Notes: generated by a model from the letters alone, not told the origin. Positions 1 through 8,530 are shown, counted from the first letter of the stretch. The stretch is 64,000 nt of DNA from Chryseobacterium sp. Leaf404 (GCF_001424145.1 NZ_LMQM01000012.1:434745-498744); one strand, 5' to 3'. A program made the numbers and translations.

Positions 1-860
1 AATTTCATGGCAAAATTAAACGCACCAATTCCGCCACTGGCAGGGATAATCATTCCTAGAGTGCCCACTACAAGTATGAAAAAACCATCTGAGAATTCAA
101 AATTAGAAGTTTCCGGAAGAGCAAAGCATACCAAGTAAGAAGCAAAGTAATACGAAACCCAGATCGCAATAGTATAGATAATGAATTTGCCTTTTTGCTT
201 TAACTTAAATATTGATTTTATACCTTCAACAACACCATAGATTATGCCTCGAATTTTCTTATAAATTGGACTACCATTGACTTTTTTTCTAAGAAGAATA
301 AAGACCACAACAAGAAAAATAGAGACGGCTATAAAGATGTAAAGATAAATTAATGCATTATTTAATTTCTTTGAGAACTCTTTTTCGATATACTTCCAAA
401 AAGAAAGGATACTAGAAAATTTAAAAATTAAAGTAAGACCAAGAAAAGCAATCATACAGATTAGATCTACAACTCTTTCCAAAATTATTGTACCTACAGA
501 TTTATCTACAGGAACTTTTTCAACACCATACAAAGCCGTTGCACGAGCCACTTCCCCACTTCTGGGAATGGTAAGATTCATCAGATATCCGAAAGAAATA
601 CTCCAAAGTGCGTTTGAGTTTGAAATACTGTAACCCATTGGTTCCATGAGTAAATTCCAACGTACAGCCCGAAACCAATAGGCCAAAAGCCCGAAAACTC
701 CAGCAAAAGCAACCCACCAGTAGTTTGCCTGCGACATTGAATTTTGAAATCTCTTAAAATCAAAATCTTTCAAAGCCAGCCACAAAAAAAATGCAGCAAA
801 TGCCAATGAAATAAGAATCGTTATAAAACTTTTCAGAGGATTATTTTTCTTATCTTCCAT
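1..860 (-). CDS. Flippase-like (LPG synthase TM / UPF0104) membrane protein, partial
   Basis: The reading frame starts at the ATG at 858-860 and is open to the window edge, so about 286 residues are visible and the C-terminus is missing. It is a polytopic inner-membrane protein: hydrophobic helices follow one another from residue 10 onward, with a charged loop around residues 200-220. The segment with SFGYLMNLTIPRSGEVARA at about residues 90-110 is typical of the lysylphosphatidylglycerol synthase transmembrane/UPF0104 (AglD2, YbhN-like) family. Members without the catalytic C-terminal domain are usually annotated only as flippase-like proteins. The start lies 6 nt after the stop of panD on the same strand, so the two are probably co-transcribed. 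The substrate cannot be told from this sequence. Confidence 0.8.
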   Translation of the reverse strand, partial: MEDKKNNPLKSFITILISLAFAAFFLWLALKDFDFKRFQNSMSQANYWWVAFAGVFGLLAYWFRAVRWNLLMEPMGYSISNSNALWSISFGYLMNLTIPRSGEVARATALYGVEKVPVDKSVGTIILERVVDLICMIAFLGLTLIFKFSSILSFWKYIEKEFSKKLNNALIYLYIFIAVSIFLVVVFILLRKKVNGSPIYKKIRGIIYGVVEGIKSIFKLKQKGKFIIYTIAIWVSYYFASYLVCFALPETSNFEFSDGFFILVVGTLGMIIPASGGIGAFNFAMK

Positions 861-866
861 TCTGTT

Positions 867-1217
867 TTAGGTAAGAAGATTGGTCTTTTCGTCAGGAAAA
901 ACAATTTTTGGTTGAAAATCTCTCGCTTCTTCAGGGCTCATCTGTGCATAAGCAATAATGATGATGATATCGTCACGCTGCACTTTTCTTGCCGCAGGAC
1001 CGTTCAGACAAACTTCCCCGGATTTTCTTTTTCCTTTAATCACATACGTGTCGAAACGCTCACCATTGTTCACATTCACGATATAAACCCTCTCGCCTAC
1101 CACTAATCCTGCAGCATCAATCAGATCTTCGTCAATGGTAATACTTCCGATATAATTGAGGTCTGAAGCCGTAACTCTTACCCTGTGAATTTTAGATTTG
1201 AAAACTTCTATAAACAT
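867..1217 (-). CDS. panD: Aspartate 1-decarboxylase (pyruvoyl-dependent)
   Basis: This makes beta-alanine from L-aspartate for pantothenate and CoA synthesis in the cytosol. At 116 residues it has the usual PanD length. The self-cleavage site is visible as G24-S25 in YIGSITID; S25 becomes the pyruvoyl group. K9 and the later [20 protein letters not shown] segment also match the family. It is first in a likely two-gene unit with the downstream flippase-like gene (6 nt gap). A TAnnTTTG promoter element (minus strand, 1222-1229) lies only 5 nt from the start codon, predicting an almost leaderless mRNA. The partner enzyme PanC is encoded 33 kb away at 34059. Confidence 0.95.
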   Translation of the reverse strand: MFIEVFKSKIHRVRVTASDLNYIGSITIDEDLIDAAGLVVGERVYIVNVNNGERFDTYVIKGKRKSGEVCLNGPAARKVQRDDIIIIIAYAQMSPEEARDFQPKIVFPDEKTNLLT

Positions 1218-1221
1218 GGTG

Positions 1222-1229
1222 CAAATTTA
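1222..1229 (-). promoter_or_regulatory. -7 element of panD (near-leaderless)
   Basis: TAAATTTG on the minus strand fits the Bacteroidota TAnnTTTG consensus. Its last base is 5 nt from the panD start codon, so transcription should begin at or within a base or two of the ATG. Confidence 0.5.
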
Positions 1230-1549
1230 TTAATTATTTTTCAGAATGTAACTCTTTACCGGTTTTCTGAACGTTTAATTTTAGGTTTCTGAAAATTAAA
1301 AATAATTGAATTATAATCGATTAAATTTAGCATATTTTCAACCATAATTTTAAAACACATTACGTTTAATACAAATTTCGGATTTAATAAAATGATAAAA
1401 TAATTTATGCAAAATCCTAAAACCTTTCAATTAGGGCATTTGGCACAATTTTAGCCGCCGTAAATGCGTATTTTTCAACAATTTTCAAATTAACATATTG
1501 TAAAGAATTTTTCAGTTTTATGAAAATTTCAATAAGTTTTATCAAAAAA
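1230..1549. other. AT-rich intergenic stretch upstream of HU
   Basis: The nearly 400 nt between panD and the HU gene hold no convincing open reading frame, tRNA or strong hairpin that I can see. Only the HU promoter at the right-hand end is recognisable. The length suggests room for upstream regulatory binding, but no operator motif stands out. Confidence 0.4.
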
Positions 1550-1580
1550 TTTGCACAATATGAAAATTGTTTTAAATTTG
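1550..1580 (+). promoter_or_regulatory. Promoter of the HU gene
   Basis: TTTG at 1550-1553, a 19-nt spacer and TAAATTTG at 1573-1580 match the Bacteroidota -33/-7 promoter exactly. The predicted start point near 1586 leaves an AT-rich leader of about 30 nt without a Shine-Dalgarno sequence, as expected in this phylum. Confidence 0.75.
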
Positions 1581-1615
1581 CTTTTATAACAAACTAACTT
1601 TTAATATTACAAATT

Positions 1616-1918
1616 ATGAACAAGTCTGAATTAATCGACGCAATTGCAAAGGATGCAGGAATTACTAAAGTTGCAGCAAAAGCTGCTTTAGAATCTTTTA
1701 TGTCTAACGTAACTTCTACTTTACAGCAGAAAGACGGAAAAATCTCTTTAGTAGGTTTCGGTACTTTTTCTGTAGCTGAAAGAGCTGCAAGACAAGGTAT
1801 TAACCCTGCTACCAAGATGCCAATCAAAATCGCTGCCAAGAAAGTAGCTAAATTTAAAGCTGGCGCTGAGCTTGCTACTGCTGTTGCAGGTGCAAGCGAC
1901 AAGAAAAAGAAGAAATAA
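1616..1918 (+). CDS. HU-family nucleoid DNA-binding protein
   Basis: Small basic dimeric protein that bends and compacts DNA. The 100 residues cover the whole HU/IHF fold: N-terminal helices (MNKSELIDAIAKDAGI), then the beta-arm hallmark GFGTFSVAERAARQGINP at about residues 47-64, where the arm-tip Pro (INPAT) intercalates in known HU complexes. It ends in a lysine-rich tail (KKKKK), making it about 10 residues longer than classical HU. It has its own strong promoter (1550-1580) and terminator (1941-1968), so it is monocistronic and probably highly expressed. HU cannot be told from a homodimeric IHF-like protein by sequence alone. Confidence 0.95.
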   Translation: MNKSELIDAIAKDAGITKVAAKAALESFMSNVTSTLQQKDGKISLVGFGTFSVAERAARQGINPATKMPIKIAAKKVAKFKAGAELATAVAGASDKKKKK

Positions 1919-1940
1919 TCACACGATTATAAAAAAACTG

Positions 1941-1968
1941 AACCTCATCGTCTGATGAGGTTTTTTTT
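1941..1968 (+). terminator. Intrinsic terminator after HU
   Basis: Stem AACCTCATC / GATGAGGTT with a 4-nt loop, followed by eight T. Confidence 0.9.
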
Positions 1969-1985
1969 CTGCTGTGAAATTGAGC

Positions 1986-2627
1986 TTACGGAGCTAAACG
2001 TGATATTTCCCAGTCTAAATCTCCAAGACTGTACATAATTCTGTCGTGCAGACGGTTTGGTCTTCCCTGCCAGAACTCGATTTCGTAGGGTTTTGCTACA
2101 TAGCCGCCCCAGTTTTCAGGTCGTGGGATTTCTTTATTTTCAAATTCTTCCTCTAGATTTTTAAGTTTTTCCTCAAGAAATTCACGGTTTGGAATTTTCT
2201 CGCTCTGAGGAGAAACCACCGCTCCAAGCTGACTTCCCTTCGGTCTTGAATGAAAATAACCATCGCTCAGATTTTCTGCAACCCTTTCTAAATCTGCCTT
2301 AATAATGATTTGTCTTTCTAAAGAAGGCCAGAAAAAATGAAGACATGCTTTGCGGGTCTTTTCGATAGACTTTCCTTTTCTGCTGCTGTAATTGGTGTAA
2401 AAAACAAATCCTTCATGGCTGTAAGATTTTAAAAGTACCATTCTGCTTCGCGGGCATCCGTCATCTTCCACTGTAGAGACGCACATGGCGTTAGATTCTG
2501 CTACCAGAGGACTGTCTGTAGCATCTGCAAACCAATCTCTGAACTGCTCAAAAGGATTTTGTTTAATCTCATTTTCAATAAGTTGTGATTTTGCATAAAC
2601 TTTTCTCTTATCGTGCAGATTTTCCAT
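1986..2627 (-). CDS. pdxH: Pyridoxamine/pyridoxine 5'-phosphate oxidase
   Basis: FMN-dependent oxidase that produces pyridoxal 5'-phosphate, the cofactor needed by several aminotransferases in this window. At 213 residues it has the family length. FMN-site motifs are present: RSRMVLLKS (60-68), FYTNYSSRKG (76-85) and the C-terminal signature EFWQGRPNRLHDR (184-196), ending with the typical ISRLAP. It is transcribed divergently from the AlgH-like gene; the two ATGs are separated by 24 nt, so both promoters are squeezed into or next to that gap. Confidence 0.95.
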   Translation of the reverse strand: MENLHDKRKVYAKSQLIENEIKQNPFEQFRDWFADATDSPLVAESNAMCVSTVEDDGCPRSRMVLLKSYSHEGFVFYTNYSSRKGKSIEKTRKACLHFFWPSLERQIIIKADLERVAENLSDGYFHSRPKGSQLGAVVSPQSEKIPNREFLEEKLKNLEEEFENKEIPRPENWGGYVAKPYEIEFWQGRPNRLHDRIMYSLGDLDWEISRLAP

Positions 2628-2640
2628 AAAGAATTTTTAT

Positions 2641-2648
2641 TACTTTTG
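2641..2648 (+). promoter_or_regulatory. -7 element of the AlgH-like gene (near-leaderless)
   Basis: TACTTTTG fits TAnnTTTG and ends 3 nt before the ATG at 2652. This position supports 2652 as the start and predicts a leaderless transcript. Confidence 0.5.
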
Positions 2649-2651
2649 AGT

Positions 2652-3200
2652 ATGAATTACTCATACAAAGGTAAAATATTAATCTCTACGCCTGATATTT
2701 CGGGGGATATTTTTTCGCGGTCTGTAGTACTCATAATAGATCATGATGAAAACGGTAGTTTCGGTTTGATTCTCAATAAGAAAAACACCCAGATCAGCAG
2801 CAGATTCAAAAGTATTTTTGAATTTAAGATTGACGTGTATGACGGCGGTCCTGTAGAAAATGACAAAGTATTTTTCATCATCAAAGGAGAAAAAATTACA
2901 GACACTTATTCTGAAATCACGAAAGAATTTTATCTTACAGAAAATGTTGAAGAAGTGATTAATGCGGTGATGACCAACAGACTGAGTGTTCAGGATCTGA
3001 AAATTTTCTCAGGTTATTCCGGATGGTCTGCAGGACAGCTTGAAAATGAAATTGCCTTAAAAGTCTGGACGGTTGTGGATGTTTACAATCTTGATTACAC
3101 CTTACCAAACGATCAGACTTTATGGAAAACCATTATGCAGAATCTTGGCGGTGATTTCTTACTTTGGGCTAATTCTCCTGAAGACATTTCAATGAATTAG
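2652..3200 (+). CDS. YqgE/AlgH family protein (DUF179)
   Basis: Conserved protein of unknown biochemical function; the AlgH/YqgE family was named from an alginate-regulation locus. I chose the ATG at 2652 (MNYSYKGKIL) rather than the in-frame one at 2613, because the earlier start would overlap pdxH and falls before the likely promoter. The resulting 182 residues match the usual family length. Family features are the N-terminal G-K-I-L-I-S-T-P segment, FGLILNK, GGPVENDKVFFI and the hallmark SGYSGWSAGQLENEI at about residues 120-134. It is divergent from pdxH. No signal peptide is present, so it is cytosolic. Confidence 0.88.
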   Translation: MNYSYKGKILISTPDISGDIFSRSVVLIIDHDENGSFGLILNKKNTQISSRFKSIFEFKIDVYDGGPVENDKVFFIIKGEKITDTYSEITKEFYLTENVEEVINAVMTNRLSVQDLKIFSGYSGWSAGQLENEIALKVWTVVDVYNLDYTLPNDQTLWKTIMQNLGGDFLLWANSPEDISMN

Positions 3201-3295
3201 ATTTTAAATATTTGGCTATCAACAATTAACAAATCTTTAAGTTTGCTTTAACTAATTTTTAAGATAGAATTCACGTTCTTTGGATAAATAAATTA

Positions 3296-3883
3296 ATGAA
3301 AATGAAAGCAATTAAACTCCTGAGCTGCAGCCTGATTGCAGCATCATTTTTATTTTTTGCACCGTTAAATAAAAAAATAATCGTCATTGATGCAGGTCAT
3401 GGTGGTAATGACTTCGGGTCAAACAGAGAAAATATTTTCGAAAAAGACCTTGTTCTAAATATCGCTCACGAAATCATAAATTTTAATAAAAATAATGATG
3501 ACTATGAAATCATTATGACAAGAACTTCTGATGAAAACATTTCTTTATCAGAGAGAACCGAAAAAATCAATACACTAAATCCTGTTGCTGTTATTTCTCT
3601 TCACATGAACAGTAGCCCGAAGCGCGAGTCTGACAGACATGGATCTGAAATTTACACTCAATCTTCTGAAGGATCAAAAAATTTAGCTAAAACTATTTCT
3701 AAAAATCTTGGTGAATGTAATATCGAAGAGAAAAATCTTCATATCTTAAGAGAGTCAAAATCTCCCGCAGTTTTGGTGGAATTAGGCTTTATCAACAACA
3801 CGAAAGACAGAGAATATCTTTCAAGTGAAAAAGGCCAGAAAGAAGTGGCTGCAAAATTTGATAAAATTTTTAAAGAATTATAA
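3296..3883 (+). CDS. Secreted N-acetylmuramoyl-L-alanine amidase (Amidase_3)
   Basis: Zinc hydrolase that cuts the bond between N-acetylmuramic acid and L-alanine in peptidoglycan. Residues 1-22 form a signal peptide or N-terminal anchor (basic start, then hydrophobic stretch). The catalytic fold follows directly: IDAGHGGNDFG with zinc ligand H35, E49 in FEKDL, H103 in ISLHMNSSP, and catalytic E162 in LVELGFINN. All expected residues are present. At 195 residues it is a minimal catalytic domain without cell-wall-binding modules or the AMIN domain. A second ATG two codons downstream is possible. It is monocistronic and convergent with the next gene. Confidence 0.92.
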   Translation: MKMKAIKLLSCSLIAASFLFFAPLNKKIIVIDAGHGGNDFGSNRENIFEKDLVLNIAHEIINFNKNNDDYEIIMTRTSDENISLSERTEKINTLNPVAVISLHMNSSPKRESDRHGSEIYTQSSEGSKNLAKTISKNLGECNIEEKNLHILRESKSPAVLVELGFINNTKDREYLSSEKGQKEVAAKFDKIFKEL

Positions 3884-3911
3884 ATCAAAAATACAATTCT
3901 GACCAGTTCAG

Positions 3912-3954
3912 AAAAAAACCCGGTAAAGGACTTGAAACGTTGTTTACCGGGTTT
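3912..3954 (-). terminator. Terminator between convergent genes
   Basis: Perfect 12-bp stem AAACCCGGTAAA (3916-3927) / TTTACCGGGTTT (3943-3954). On the minus strand it is followed by a T run, so it ends the class IV gene transcript. On the plus strand the tail is weaker but it may work both ways. Confidence 0.85.
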
Positions 3955-3961
3955 GTCAATT

Positions 3962-4771
3962 TTAGAAACTTTCTTTCCATTTCTGCACGAGATCATGAAA
4001 TCTCGCGTTGGCAAAAGTTTTATTTCTGATTTTTCCTACAAAGAAAATTCCCTTCTCATCAGAAATTAAAAGTATTTCTTCCGCTTTTTGAGACTCAAAA
4101 GCAATCATCTCACTTTCCTGAATCGCTGCCAGTTTATTTTTATCTAAAAACGTCACAAAGTTCTCCAGCAAAGGCGAAATATAGGCACCTTCCGTATGCT
4201 TCGGAGTTTTGACAGTATTGTCTTCCAAAAGAAGAAGATTTCCCATTGCAGTTCGTGCAATCCTTTTGTTCGGATTGAGAAAAATGACGTCATCGAGATC
4301 ATTTTCCTGAGCGTAGATACTTCCGTAAATATTTTCGGGGGAATGCACTCTGATATTGCTTAGAAGATTGGTATTGACGTTGATTTCTTTAATTAAATCG
4401 AGTTCCAAAGAACGCTGATGAATATTCAAGACGTCATCAACTTCGTTAACTTCAAAAAAATAGGAAACAGTAGATTTTGAAAGCGTGATTCCGTCGTTGT
4501 TTCTGTATGCTAAGAAATTAATAATTCCGTTTTCTATTGATTTGCCCTGAATAATTTCTGAGGTGAAAAGGTTCTGAAAAAATTCCAAAGTATAGCTCAA
4601 AGGAATATTCAATCTCATTTTACGCATGGATGCCATTAAAAAGAAATAGCATTCTTCATCCAAAATCAGTTTTGAATTTCGGATAAAGAAGGAAACTTTT
4701 ACGGCGTCTCCCATTGTGAATGCTCTGTTTGCGTGGTCCACAGCACCGGAATTAAAAGTGTAATTTTTCAA
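3962..4771 (-). CDS. Degenerate aminotransferase class IV-like protein
   Basis: The protein has the outline of fold-type IV PLP enzymes (branched-chain aminotransferase or aminodeoxychorismate lyase). The N-terminal NRAFTMGDAVKVSFF (15-29) matches the family NRAF-x-YGDG-x-FE pattern, and a TP-containing segment (KTPKHTEGAYISPLL, about 188-202) matches the phosphate-binding end. Two key places are altered. The catalytic Schiff-base lysine region reads SNIRVHS, with R141 where K is expected. The conserved glutamate before the Asn-Ile/Leu-Phe motif is replaced (RTAMGNLL, about 173-180). It may therefore not bind PLP covalently or may have another role. It lies 72 nt downstream of the START-like gene on the same strand. 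The family is fairly sure; activity is doubtful. Confidence 0.7.
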   Translation of the reverse strand: MKNYTFNSGAVDHANRAFTMGDAVKVSFFIRNSKLILDEECYFFLMASMRKMRLNIPLSYTLEFFQNLFTSEIIQGKSIENGIINFLAYRNNDGITLSKSTVSYFFEVNEVDDVLNIHQRSLELDLIKEINVNTNLLSNIRVHSPENIYGSIYAQENDLDDVIFLNPNKRIARTAMGNLLLLEDNTVKTPKHTEGAYISPLLENFVTFLDKNKLAAIQESEMIAFESQKAEEILLISDEKGIFFVGKIRNKTFANARFHDLVQKWKESF

Positions 4772-4843
4772 TTTTCTTTGATTTAGCTAAAAAAATAATG
4801 AACGATAAATCGTTCATCAGTTTTCTTCATTGATATTTTATTC

Positions 4844-5230
4844 TTAAGCAGCGCCAAGTTTAATTCTGAGGTTTTCGATCAGATTTTCCCAGTACATTGC
4901 GTTTTCTTCCTCATCTCCTTCTTCGCAGAAATCGGTAATATTAAGAGCTAAATCTTCTGTAATATCATCAATTGTGATGGTCATTTCAAAGAAATTTTTG
5001 GTTCCCTCATCTTCTTCCCATCTGAAACGTACAAAACCTTCAGGCTTATATCTGATCAAAGTAGCCTTCTCAGCAGGACCACCACCCCAGCTGAAAAAGA
5101 AATCGTCTCCTTTCTCTACAACATCCTCTGCAAACCATTCTGACAAACCCTCTGCTGTAGCCAGATATTCGTATAAAATCTCTGAAAGACAGTGCATTGG
5201 AAACTCATAATGGACCTTATTTTTCGCCAT
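4844..5230 (-). CDS. START-like domain protein (SRPBCC fold)
   Basis: A 128-residue acidic protein covering one START/AHSA1-like helix-grip domain. Visible features are the opening helix with LYEYLATAEGLSEWFAED (18-35), FFFSWGGGPAEKATLI (44-59), FVRFRWEEDEG (66-76) and a C-terminal amphipathic helix. A standalone version is conserved in Bacteroidota. The ligand is unknown and no enzymatic motif is visible. It lacks a signal peptide. It is followed on the same strand by the degenerate class IV protein and may share its transcript. Confidence 0.75.
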   Translation of the reverse strand: MAKNKVHYEFPMHCLSEILYEYLATAEGLSEWFAEDVVEKGDDFFFSWGGGPAEKATLIRYKPEGFVRFRWEEDEGTKNFFEMTITIDDITEDLALNITDFCEEGDEEENAMYWENLIENLRIKLGAA

Positions 5231-5355
5231 ATATTCTCTATTTTAATCGTGTCGCAATATATAAATTAATTTTTTTATTTAACAAAACAGAGGATATTTT
5301 TTTATAAAAGGTTTATGATTTTTGTCATAAAATATATAAAACCATTTTTTCCGGA

Positions 5356-6531
5356 CTAATTTTCATTCAAAGCACTCATTATGACAGCACACCCTTCTCT
5401 GATTTCATCTTCAGAAATCGTTAGTGGTGGGGAAATTCTCATGTATTCATTTCGGTAAAGCTGCCAGAAAACAATCAGACCTTTTTCCATGCATTTTTTG
5501 GCGATATGGATAGTGTATTCAGGTGAGCCTAAATTTACTGCGAGCATCAAACCTTTTCCATTGATGTTTTTAATTTTGGGATGAACCAGAAGTTCTCTGA
5601 AAAGTTTTTCTTTGGCATCAGTCTCATTCATCAAACCACTTTCCAGAACTTCTTTTAAAGTAGCGTGACTTGATGCTGCAATCAAAGGATTTCCCCCGAA
5701 TGTTGTGATATGACCCAATTTCGGAGAATGTGAAAGCGTTTCCATAATTTGTTTGGAACTCATAAATGCGCCAACCGGAACACCGCCGCCCATTCCTTTT
5801 CCCATGACGAGAATATCAGGAACGATTCCGTAATGTTCAAATGCAAACAGTTTTCCTGTTCTACCAAAGCCCGGTTGAATTTCATCTAAAATTAAAAGAG
5901 CACCAACTTCTTCACATCGTTTTTTAAGATTTCTGAAATAGTTTTCTGAAGGCATCAGAAACCCAGCTGCACCCTGAATAGTTTCGGCAATAACGCAGGC
6001 CGTTTTCTCTGTGATTTTCGAAAAATCTGCTTCATTATTAAATTCAATAAAATTCACCATCGGCAAAAGTGGTCTGAATTCTCTTTTGTGATATTCGTTT
6101 CCGGAAACCGAAAGTGCACCGTGGGTATTACCATGGTAAGCGTCTTTCATCGAGATAATTTCTTCTCTTCCGGTATATCTTTTGGCTAATTTTAAAGCTC
6201 CGTCAATGGCTTCTGCACCACTGTTTACAAGGTAGGTCACTTCCAAAGGATCAGGAACAGATTCTGCCAGAAGCTGACAAAGTGCAACCGGTTTTTCCTG
6301 AGCATATTCTCCGTAAACCATGACGTGAAGGTATTTTTCTGCCTGCTCCTTAATCACACTGACAATTTTCGGATGAGAGTGCCCCAATGTATTGGCAGAA
6401 ACACCGGCAACAAAATCAAGATACTTTCTGCCGTCAGTTCCGTAAATGTAACTTCCCACCGCTTTTTCAACTTCAAAACCTGCAGCAAACTGCGTTGTCT
6501 GCGCCTGATATTTAAAAAATTTCTTTTGCAT
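5356..6531 (-). CDS. Class III (ornithine/GABA-type) aminotransferase
   Basis: PLP-dependent aminotransferase of the acetylornithine/4-aminobutyrate group. The start is set at the ATG at 6529-6531 (MQKKFFKYQAQTT), giving 391 residues. A 63-residue upstream extension of the frame has no family similarity and lies beyond the promoter. Motifs are SGAEAIDGALKLAKRYTG (104-121), AYHGNTHGAL (131-140), LDEIQPGFGRTGK (215-227) and the PLP lysine K245 in VMGKGMGGGVPVG. A -7 element TATCTTTG (minus strand, 6554-6561) sits 23 nt upstream. There are no pathway neighbours, so the substrate is uncertain; many flavobacterial homologues are labelled only as class III enzymes. Confidence 0.88.
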   Translation of the reverse strand: MQKKFFKYQAQTTQFAAGFEVEKAVGSYIYGTDGRKYLDFVAGVSANTLGHSHPKIVSVIKEQAEKYLHVMVYGEYAQEKPVALCQLLAESVPDPLEVTYLVNSGAEAIDGALKLAKRYTGREEIISMKDAYHGNTHGALSVSGNEYHKREFRPLLPMVNFIEFNNEADFSKITEKTACVIAETIQGAAGFLMPSENYFRNLKKRCEEVGALLILDEIQPGFGRTGKLFAFEHYGIVPDILVMGKGMGGGVPVGAFMSSKQIMETLSHSPKLGHITTFGGNPLIAASSHATLKEVLESGLMNETDAKEKLFRELLVHPKIKNINGKGLMLAVNLGSPEYTIHIAKKCMEKGLIVFWQLYRNEYMRISPPLTISEDEIREGCAVIMSALNEN

Positions 6532-6648
6532 GATTTCCTTTAAAATGATTTCGCAAAGATAATAAGATTGGGAGGAAAGTGTTTTAGAAATTGGTTTAAA
6601 ATAAATCTTTGAAGTGAGGAGGCTTCGGAGAGTAAGTTTGTACTCATC

Positions 6649-6698
6649 GCTGGCTCGAGCGTTAATAATGCGGACACAAGCGAGACGCTTGCGCCAGC
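6649..6698. repeat. Intergenic inverted repeat
   Basis: Arms GCTGGCTCGAGCGT (6649-6662) and ACGCTTGCGCCAGC (6685-6698) pair at 12 of 14 positions around a 22-nt loop. The element is GC-richer than its surroundings, has no T run, and lies in a gene-free gap of 256 nt. It looks like an interspersed palindromic repeat rather than a terminator. Confidence 0.5.
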
Positions 6699-6750
6699 AG
6701 AAGATTAAAGATACCCTCAAGCTGACAACTTTTCAAAAAAAATCTTAACC

Positions 6751-6781
6751 AAAAAAAATCAGAGCCAATAACTCTGATTTT
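6751..6781 (-). terminator. Terminator after the fur-ostA unit
   Basis: Stem AATCAGAG / CTCTGATT on the minus strand, followed by a run of T, placed 7 nt after the stop of the OstA-like gene. Confidence 0.9.
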
Positions 6782-6787
6782 CTATTT

Positions 6788-8527
6788 TTATTTACGTACT
6801 CTTTTCGGTTTTTTTGCCTCTTCTTTGGCTTTAGCATCATCTATAATCTTTTGAGACTGATCGTAGAGTGAGGTATCCGATTCGTATTTTATTTCCTCGT
6901 AATTCGGAGTATCAACGAGAATGTCCTGCCATTTCCTTATTCGGTCTTTGGTATTCCAGTTAAAGTCTGGGAATTTCCGCTTGGAGGGTTCTATCATACT
7001 CATCGGGTACGTATCGTCTGTGGCGCCGATGTTACAGGAGAGAATCTGTAACTGCTGTTCTACAAATAAAGCTCCGATAATTCCACATGAGGAAAGGTTG
7101 ACTCCGATTCTCACAGGCTTTTTAGTAGCTGAATCTTCATCATCTACATAGGCGATAGACTGCGCATTCCCGATTACTCTTACCTCTTTTATTTTTCCTT
7201 CTTCATAAAATACAGACATCAGTTTACCTTTCACCTGATTAAACTCGTCTTTCATATTCAGAGAATCTACTTTACTTATGGCTAAGGCATTCCCTATTAC
7301 TTTGAGTGAATCTATATTTTCGTTTCCGGTATTGAAATAGGCTTCAACTTTGTCGCCCGTTACCTGCTTCTGGTCGCTCCAAAGGATGGGATCTCTGTAC
7401 ATGTGGATAACACCGTCGGTTTCGTTGAAAGCGATAGAATCTGCTCTTCCCTGCGCGTTAGATTTGTAAATTCTTACTTTTCTGAATGCGCGTATAAAAC
7501 TTTTCTTTTTGGTAGCGTCTACCGAATCGGGCTTTTGATAGGAAAGGATTTTTTCGGATGCAAAATAAATGGAATCTTTCTCTAAAATCTTGACTGCATA
7601 CGGACTTTTAGTCATCATTGCAGAATCTTTTTTCTCATAAATTTCGCCATATCCGCCTTTGATGTATCGTTTCTCCAAAGGATCATCCAGTGTTACATTC
7701 CCGGTTCCCGTTCCGTAACCCGTGAGTTGATTGAAGTACAGAGCGTCACCCGTAAGGATTTTATCATTGTAATAAATTCTGGAATTCTTTGTCAGAAAAG
7801 ATTCTTTGGTATTCATATTATGAGTACCTTTTTCTGTAATAATCCTGTTCTTCGGATTTTTCCTGTTGGTGATTACCGTGTAACCGTTGATAGTTACGAT
7901 ATTGGTATTCTGGTTCTGAACCACGTTATCACCTTCCAGCGTGTATTCACGGTCTTCAATCTTCACTCTTCCCGTAAGATCGATAGTTCTGGTGTCTAAA
8001 AAGTAGGTTGCTGCTTTAGAATAGGTTGTACTTTTACCATCATTAATTGTTCCACCCGTATTGTAATAGGCCTGATTTCCCAATCTGTCGTAATACAGAG
8101 TTTCGGTTTTGATGATGGTGCCCTTTGGATCATTCAGAACAACGTTTGTTCTGGCAACGCCTTTTTGGGTATTGCCGTCATATTCCATTTCTGAAGAGGT
8201 AATTACTGATCCGTCGGGATTTTCAAGTCTCGCATTTCCTATTGCTCTGGCAAAGTTTTCTTCTTCATAGATTACAATAATATCGGCACTTAAAATAGAC
8301 CCCTGATGCTCAACTTTCACATTTCCTTTAAGTGTCTGATTGCCATCGTAGATTTTAGGATCTTTTATAATTTCATCTGCATTGATAATCTTCACCTTCT
8401 TTCCCGGGCCTGATGGCGTTTTTGCAGATTTATTCTGTAAAAAAGGATCTTTTTGTACAGGTTTGAGTTTATCCTGCGCATTGAATAATGCTGCAAGGAA
8501 AATTAACAGAAAACAGAATATCTTCAT
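6788..8527 (-). CDS. OstA-like (LptA/LptD N-domain) periplasmic protein
   Basis: Predicted envelope protein related to the organic-solvent-tolerance/LptA-type beta-jellyroll that carries lipopolysaccharide across the periplasm. Residues 1-17 are a signal peptide ending near FNAQ. The OstA signature follows: INADEIIKDPKIYDGNQTLKGNVKVEHQG (about 49-77; the characteristic pattern is a transcript of D-x-L-x-G-N-V), then SADIIVIYEEENFARAIGNARL. The motif recurs several times (GNARLENPDG, GTGNVTLDDP, VIGNAL), so the 579 residues hold multiple OstA units. The C-terminus is basic (KKPKRVRK). The ATG is 3 nt after the fur-like stop, so the two are co-transcribed. Involvement in LPS transport is inferred from the fold only. 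Confidence 0.8.
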   Translation of the reverse strand: MKIFCFLLIFLAALFNAQDKLKPVQKDPFLQNKSAKTPSGPGKKVKIINADEIIKDPKIYDGNQTLKGNVKVEHQGSILSADIIVIYEEENFARAIGNARLENPDGSVITSSEMEYDGNTQKGVARTNVVLNDPKGTIIKTETLYYDRLGNQAYYNTGGTINDGKSTTYSKAATYFLDTRTIDLTGRVKIEDREYTLEGDNVVQNQNTNIVTINGYTVITNRKNPKNRIITEKGTHNMNTKESFLTKNSRIYYNDKILTGDALYFNQLTGYGTGTGNVTLDDPLEKRYIKGGYGEIYEKKDSAMMTKSPYAVKILEKDSIYFASEKILSYQKPDSVDATKKKSFIRAFRKVRIYKSNAQGRADSIAFNETDGVIHMYRDPILWSDQKQVTGDKVEAYFNTGNENIDSLKVIGNALAISKVDSLNMKDEFNQVKGKLMSVFYEEGKIKEVRVIGNAQSIAYVDDEDSATKKPVRIGVNLSSCGIIGALFVEQQLQILSCNIGATDDTYPMSMIEPSKRKFPDFNWNTKDRIRKWQDILVDTPNYEEIKYESDTSLYDQSQKIIDDAKAKEEAKKPKRVRK

Positions 8528-8530
8528 TAA

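Noticed and set aside
5356..6720. Class III aminotransferase with 63 extra N-terminal residues
   Set aside because: The extra part has no family similarity, and the promoter element (6554-6561) and a repeat lie within it; the ATG at 6531 fits homologues.
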